Shown piece by piece: positions 61,226 to 64,000 of a stretch of DNA of 64,000 bases (position 1 is its first letter; every line of letters begins with the position of its first letter). Origin of the DNA: Roseovarius amoyensis (lineage in GTDB: Bacteria > Pseudomonadota > Alphaproteobacteria > Rhodobacterales > Rhodobacteraceae); NCBI RefSeq assembly GCF_003260265.1, contig NZ_QITQ01000008.1:81141-145140 (forward strand). Reading direction: 5' to 3'. A program made the translations under genes and the position numbers. The notes beneath the pieces were generated by a model. That model was not told where the DNA came from. It did not search any database and worked only from the letters and a program-made list of their open reading frames with translations.

Positions 61226-62369
61226 CCTGCCTCATATCCTGGCACTTTGCCTGCTGCCCGGTCTCGCCTTGTCTCAGGGCGTGCCGACCAATGACAGTGG
61301 GCTGACCGCGCGTGACATCGTCGAGACAGGCGATCGCGAGGCTGACTTGGCCGTTCAGGCGGACAAGCTTGCCGTGCGCGAACTCATTGCCGAGATCGAA
61401 CGCGACCAACTGGAAACCCTGCAACGCATCCTCGATGCCCAGACCAGCTTCGCCGGTCAGGGCTTGCCGGCTATGGTCTCGGGGCTGGAAAGCGGCAGCG
61501 GGGATCCGGCCCGATCAGTCGAGGCGGTCTATGGCAATGCCGACATCGACCCCAATCCCGGCGGTGCGCAGATGTTCGGCGACGCCGCCGAGAACATCGA
61601 GCAGCTCATCATCCGCGTCGCCCAGGAAACCAGCGGCTTTGCGGGAGTTGGCCGCGCAGGGCTCTCACCAGTCCAATGGCGGGCACTGCTGCAAGCGCTC
61701 ATATGGCAGGAAAGCCGCTTCACCATTGGGGCACGCTCTCCCGTCGGCGCCTTTGGCCTCACCCAGATTATGCCCGGTACGGCCAGCGATCTCGGCATCA
61801 ACCCAGATTACTATGACAGCCCCTACCTGCAGGTGCATGGCGGCGCGCGCTATCTCGCCACCCAACTCAACACCTTCGATGGCAACATCATCAACGCCCT
61901 CGCGGCCTACAACGCCGGACCCGGTCGGGTTTTCGAGTATGGCGGCGTTCCGCCCTTTCGCGAGACCCAGCACTACGTCCAGGTCATCCCCGAACGCTAT
62001 AACCTCTATTTGACCCGTATCGGCGGGATCGAAGCGCTTGGCACGATCGATCCGGCGCTTCTCGCCAATGCCAACCTCTCGCTCACGGGTCATGGGGCGG
62101 CCTTCTACGGCAACAACTCGCCCCAAGCGATCCGTCAGGCCTCCCTGCGCATCCGCGACATCGTCGAACGTATTTCCGAGACCGAGGATGTGCAGGAGAG
62201 CGTTGCGCTCAACACTTATGCCCGCGCCGAACTCGTGCGTCTCGTGGCTGCCCGCATCCGGCTTCAGGCCGCCCGCACCCGCGTGCTCTCCGCCGAAGAG
62301 CTGGCCCAGGCCAGCGCCCGCATGGCCGAAGGCGCGTTCATGGATTTTACGATCAGGGAGATTGAATGA
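61215..62369 (+). CDS. Second lytic transglycosylase with long N-terminal region
   Basis: A 384-residue exported enzyme. The signal peptide (ILALCLLPGLALSQG) is followed by a helical region (about residues 40-140). The SLT domain (about residues 150-300) has the catalytic Glu in LIWQESRFTIGARS, GAFGLTQIMPGTASDLGI and [17 protein letters not shown]. The C-terminal part is helical. The start is TTG with GGAGG 6 bases upstream. It overlaps virB5 by 4 bases. A second transglycosylase within one VirB operon is unusual. Confidence 0.85.
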   Translation: MKSSLPHILALCLLPGLALSQGVPTNDSGLTARDIVETGDREADLAVQADKLAVRELIAEIERDQLETLQRILDAQTSFAGQGLPAMVSGLESGSGDPARSVEAVYGNADIDPNPGGAQMFGDAAENIEQLIIRVAQETSGFAGVGRAGLSPVQWRALLQALIWQESRFTIGARSPVGAFGLTQIMPGTASDLGINPDYYDSPYLQVHGGARYLATQLNTFDGNIINALAAYNAGPGRVFEYGGVPPFRETQHYVQVIPERYNLYLTRIGGIEALGTIDPALLANANLSLTGHGAAFYGNNSPQAIRQASLRIRDIVERISETEDVQESVALNTYARAELVRLVAARIRLQAARTRVLSAEELAQASARMAEGAFMDFTIREIE

Positions 62370-63178
62370 TGGGACATCTGCTCTTGAGGACAGCTTTGGC
62401 CACGACACTTGGGATTGGCCTGCATCTGGGTGCCCTACCCCCTGCCGCAGCACAAGGTGTACCGGTCGTCGACACTCAGAACATCGCGCAAAACATCCAG
62501 CAGCTGCGGCAGATGATCGAGGACGAGATCCTGCAAAACGAGCAGCTGACGCAGCTCCGCGAACAGCTCGGCCTTCTCACGGACCAACTCGCGGAGCTGC
62601 AAAGAACCTACGAGGCCCTCACCCGCCTCGCCGAACTGCCTGAAATCATCCGCACCGAGATGGAAGACGAACTCAATGGCCTGCTCGACCAGGAGTTCGG
62701 CGACATCCTCGCCACGATTGAGGCAATCAAGACTGGGGATTTCTCCGGCCTGTCCGGTTCTGGCGCAGGCGAGATCGAAACACAGATGGACCGGGTGCTG
62801 GCCGATCTCGGATTTGACGAGGACACCCTCTCGGAAATGGCCACGAGCGGCAATCCCGGGGCCAACCGCGTGGCGACGCAGGCCACCACCGGCGCGCTCG
62901 TCTCAGCCGCCGCCCAAAACAGCTATGAGGATGCCGGCCAATCGCTCGAGCGGGTCGACCGCCTTGTCGGACTCATCGACGACATGGACGAACTAAAGGA
63001 AAGCATCGACCTCAACACGCGGGTGACGGCGGAACTGGCGATCGCGCTCGTGGCCATGTGGCAGCTTGAGGCCGTGCAAACCGTGGGGGACGGCACAGGC
63101 GGCGTGATCGATGCCGCCACCATCGCCGAGGAGCAGCGGTTTATGGACTTCACGCTGCCCGAGTTGCGGGCAGACTGA
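62366..63178 (+). CDS. virB5: VirB5-family minor pilus protein
   Basis: A 270-residue exported protein: signal peptide to about residue 30 (PPAAAQG), then long helices, including a coiled-coil-like segment (QNIQQLRQMIEDEILQNEQL and following, residues about 42-90). The C-terminal helix ends EEQRFMDFTLPELRA. This is the VirB5/TrbJ pattern. The start overlaps the transglycosylase stop. VirB8 follows after 16 bases; no VirB6 gene is seen between. Confidence 0.82.
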   Translation: MMGHLLLRTALATTLGIGLHLGALPPAAAQGVPVVDTQNIAQNIQQLRQMIEDEILQNEQLTQLREQLGLLTDQLAELQRTYEALTRLAELPEIIRTEMEDELNGLLDQEFGDILATIEAIKTGDFSGLSGSGAGEIETQMDRVLADLGFDEDTLSEMATSGNPGANRVATQATTGALVSAAAQNSYEDAGQSLERVDRLVGLIDDMDELKESIDLNTRVTAELAIALVAMWQLEAVQTVGDGTGGVIDAATIAEEQRFMDFTLPELRAD

Positions 63179-63194
63179 TCAAGGGTTGTGACAG

Positions 63195-63848
63195 GTGGCG
63201 AGTGAACAAGAAATCATCGAAGAAGAGCTGGTCTATGGTGCGCTGCGCCGCGAACGGCTCTGGCAGCGCCTTGGGCTCATCGGGCTCATCTTCGGCATTC
63301 TCGGATGCCTGAGCGCGGCGACGTTCGCAATTCTCGATGTCGATCCGCCGCCTGTGGTCGTGCCCTATGATCCCGCCACCGGCTTTGCACTCCCCGAAGC
63401 CTCGGTCGGCGCCTCCTCGGTGACCGCCAACCAGGCGATCATCGAGGCGGAGGTGTTCCGCTATGTGACCGACCGGGAGGTCTATAACCAGCTCGACAAC
63501 GATCTGCGCATCCGCAACGTCCTGCGCCGCTCGGACGGGGCCGCCGAGAGCGGGCTCCGCCAGATCTGGAACAGCGCAAATGAAAACTATCCGCCGACCG
63601 TCTATGGCCCCAATGCCCGGCTCGACGTGGAAATCCTCAGCATCAACCGGATCGGCACCAACCGCGCCACGGTGCGCCTGCGCAAGCGTCTGACCTCCAT
63701 CAACGGCACCCAAACCGGGCTCTTCACCGCGACCCTTCTCTTCGAGTTCCGCCCCGAGACCCGCCGCTCCATCGACGAGGTCTGGACCAATCCGTTTGGG
63801 TTCACCGTGCTCGAATATTCCATCCGCTCCGACAGATTGGAGAACTGA
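63195..63848 (+). CDS. virB8: VirB8 inner-membrane channel protein
   Basis: A 217-residue protein with a short cytoplasmic N-terminus, one helix (LGLIGLIFGILGCLSAATFA) and the periplasmic NTF2-like domain. VYNQLDNDLRIRNVLRRSD, IWNSANENYPPTVYGPNARL and NPFGFTVLEYSIRSD match the family. The start is GTG with no strong ribosome site (GTGACAG upstream). It is the last intact gene of the transfer operon in this window. Confidence 0.9.
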   Translation: MASEQEIIEEELVYGALRRERLWQRLGLIGLIFGILGCLSAATFAILDVDPPPVVVPYDPATGFALPEASVGASSVTANQAIIEAEVFRYVTDREVYNQLDNDLRIRNVLRRSDGAAESGLRQIWNSANENYPPTVYGPNARLDVEILSINRIGTNRATVRLRKRLTSINGTQTGLFTATLLFEFRPETRRSIDEVWTNPFGFTVLEYSIRSDRLEN

Positions 63849-64000
63849 CGTTGTTGTTCATAAGATCTCTTATTGTCCGTCGTCATATAAAATGGGACAT
63901 CAGAGCGGTTTGCGGATTGGAGGCTCTGGCACGTTTGTGTGATTGATTATGCCGCCTGTTTTTGATGTTGCAAGCGGCGCTGTCGGATTGTCAGTTTCTT
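63849..64000. mobile_element. Probable end of an inserted element after virB8
   Basis: The expected virB9 does not follow. Instead the DNA becomes less GC-rich, and a minus-strand frame enters from the right edge and stops at 63947-63949 (visible tail TIRQRRLQHQKQAA). This fits the edge of an insertion sequence or another rearrangement, but no element family could be named from so little sequence. Confidence 0.4.
63947..64000 (-). CDS. C-terminal 17 residues of an unknown gene (partial)
   Basis: A minus-strand frame runs off the right edge and ends with the basic tail TIRQRRLQHQKQAA. It might belong to a transposase. Too short for identification. Confidence 0.25.
   Translation of the reverse strand, partial: KKLTIRQRRLQHQKQAA

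Noticed and set aside
1..64000. CRISPR array, tRNA or rRNA genes
   Set aside because: No regularly spaced repeats and no tRNA- or rRNA-like sequence was noticed on either strand. A covariance-model search could still find a missed small RNA.

Overview
The window looks like part of a plasmid or integrated conjugative island of a roseobacter-type alphaproteobacterium (Rhodobacteraceae). The evidence is the high-GC coding style, the gene families, a FnrL-like box, and a VirB-type conjugation operon like those of that group. No replication, rRNA or tRNA gene was seen, so replicon type is an inference. No complete insertion sequence and no CRISPR array were seen.

Bases 1-27.5k are a dense copper homeostasis island. 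A CDF metal exporter and a SpoIIAA-like protein come first. Next is a long plus-strand cluster: a small Cys-rich exported protein, a Tat-exported multicopper oxidase, a DUF411 protein, cytochrome c, DsbE/TlpA thioredoxins, Met-rich small proteins, SCO and CcdA. A minus-strand block holds glutaredoxin-MauE, DUF305, CueR and a CopA ATPase. Plus-strand CopZ follows, then a TolC / multicopper oxidase / cupredoxin-CusF operon with an orphan ABC membrane domain, a cytochrome c and a sialidase-fold protein. A minus-strand YtkA-CusB-CusA operon closes the block. Five promoters with the 19-bp spacer typical of MerR-family activation tie much of this to CueR.

Bases 27.6-28.2k are a scar of broken genes: a Cu-ATPase with an internal deletion, an IS30-like N-terminus and an EamA transporter with an in-frame stop. 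From 28.4k a CorE-like ECF sigma factor (CxC in the linker, Cys-rich tail, no visible anti-sigma) precedes an operon with a DUF3141 PHA-synthase-like protein, FabI, an orphan Rieske protein and a CBS-BON protein. A 54-residue metallothionein-like protein follows. Two matching promoter boxes (TGTAACG, 15 bp, CGTCT) precede the first operon and the metallothionein-like gene. A weaker third precedes YtkA-CusBA. This is the most promising undescribed regulatory unit here.

Bases 34-45.5k continue metal and thiol functions: a Met-rich EF-hand protein, a second Cu-ATPase with its own CueR-type promoter, an isoprenylcysteine methyltransferase-like protein, an APC permease, and a DsbD-type / rhodanese / DsbA / DsbB periplasmic redox set.

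Bases 46.7-55.3k are a minus-strand catabolic module: a branched-chain-amino-acid-type ABC transporter, an amidase with a GatC/AtzG-like small subunit, a DUF1028 protein, a nitrilase and an HTH-cupin regulator. It probably imports and hydrolyses an unknown amide. It seems to sit inside a conjugation module, because the same 19-bp box precedes the exported-protein gene at 45.66k and the gene at 56.87k.

Bases 57-63.8k are the VirB operon: lytic transglycosylase, VirB2, VirB3, VirB4, lipoprotein, second transglycosylase, VirB5, VirB8. A 100-bp palindromic element splits the lipoprotein signal peptide. The operon stops after virB8, where unrelated sequence begins.
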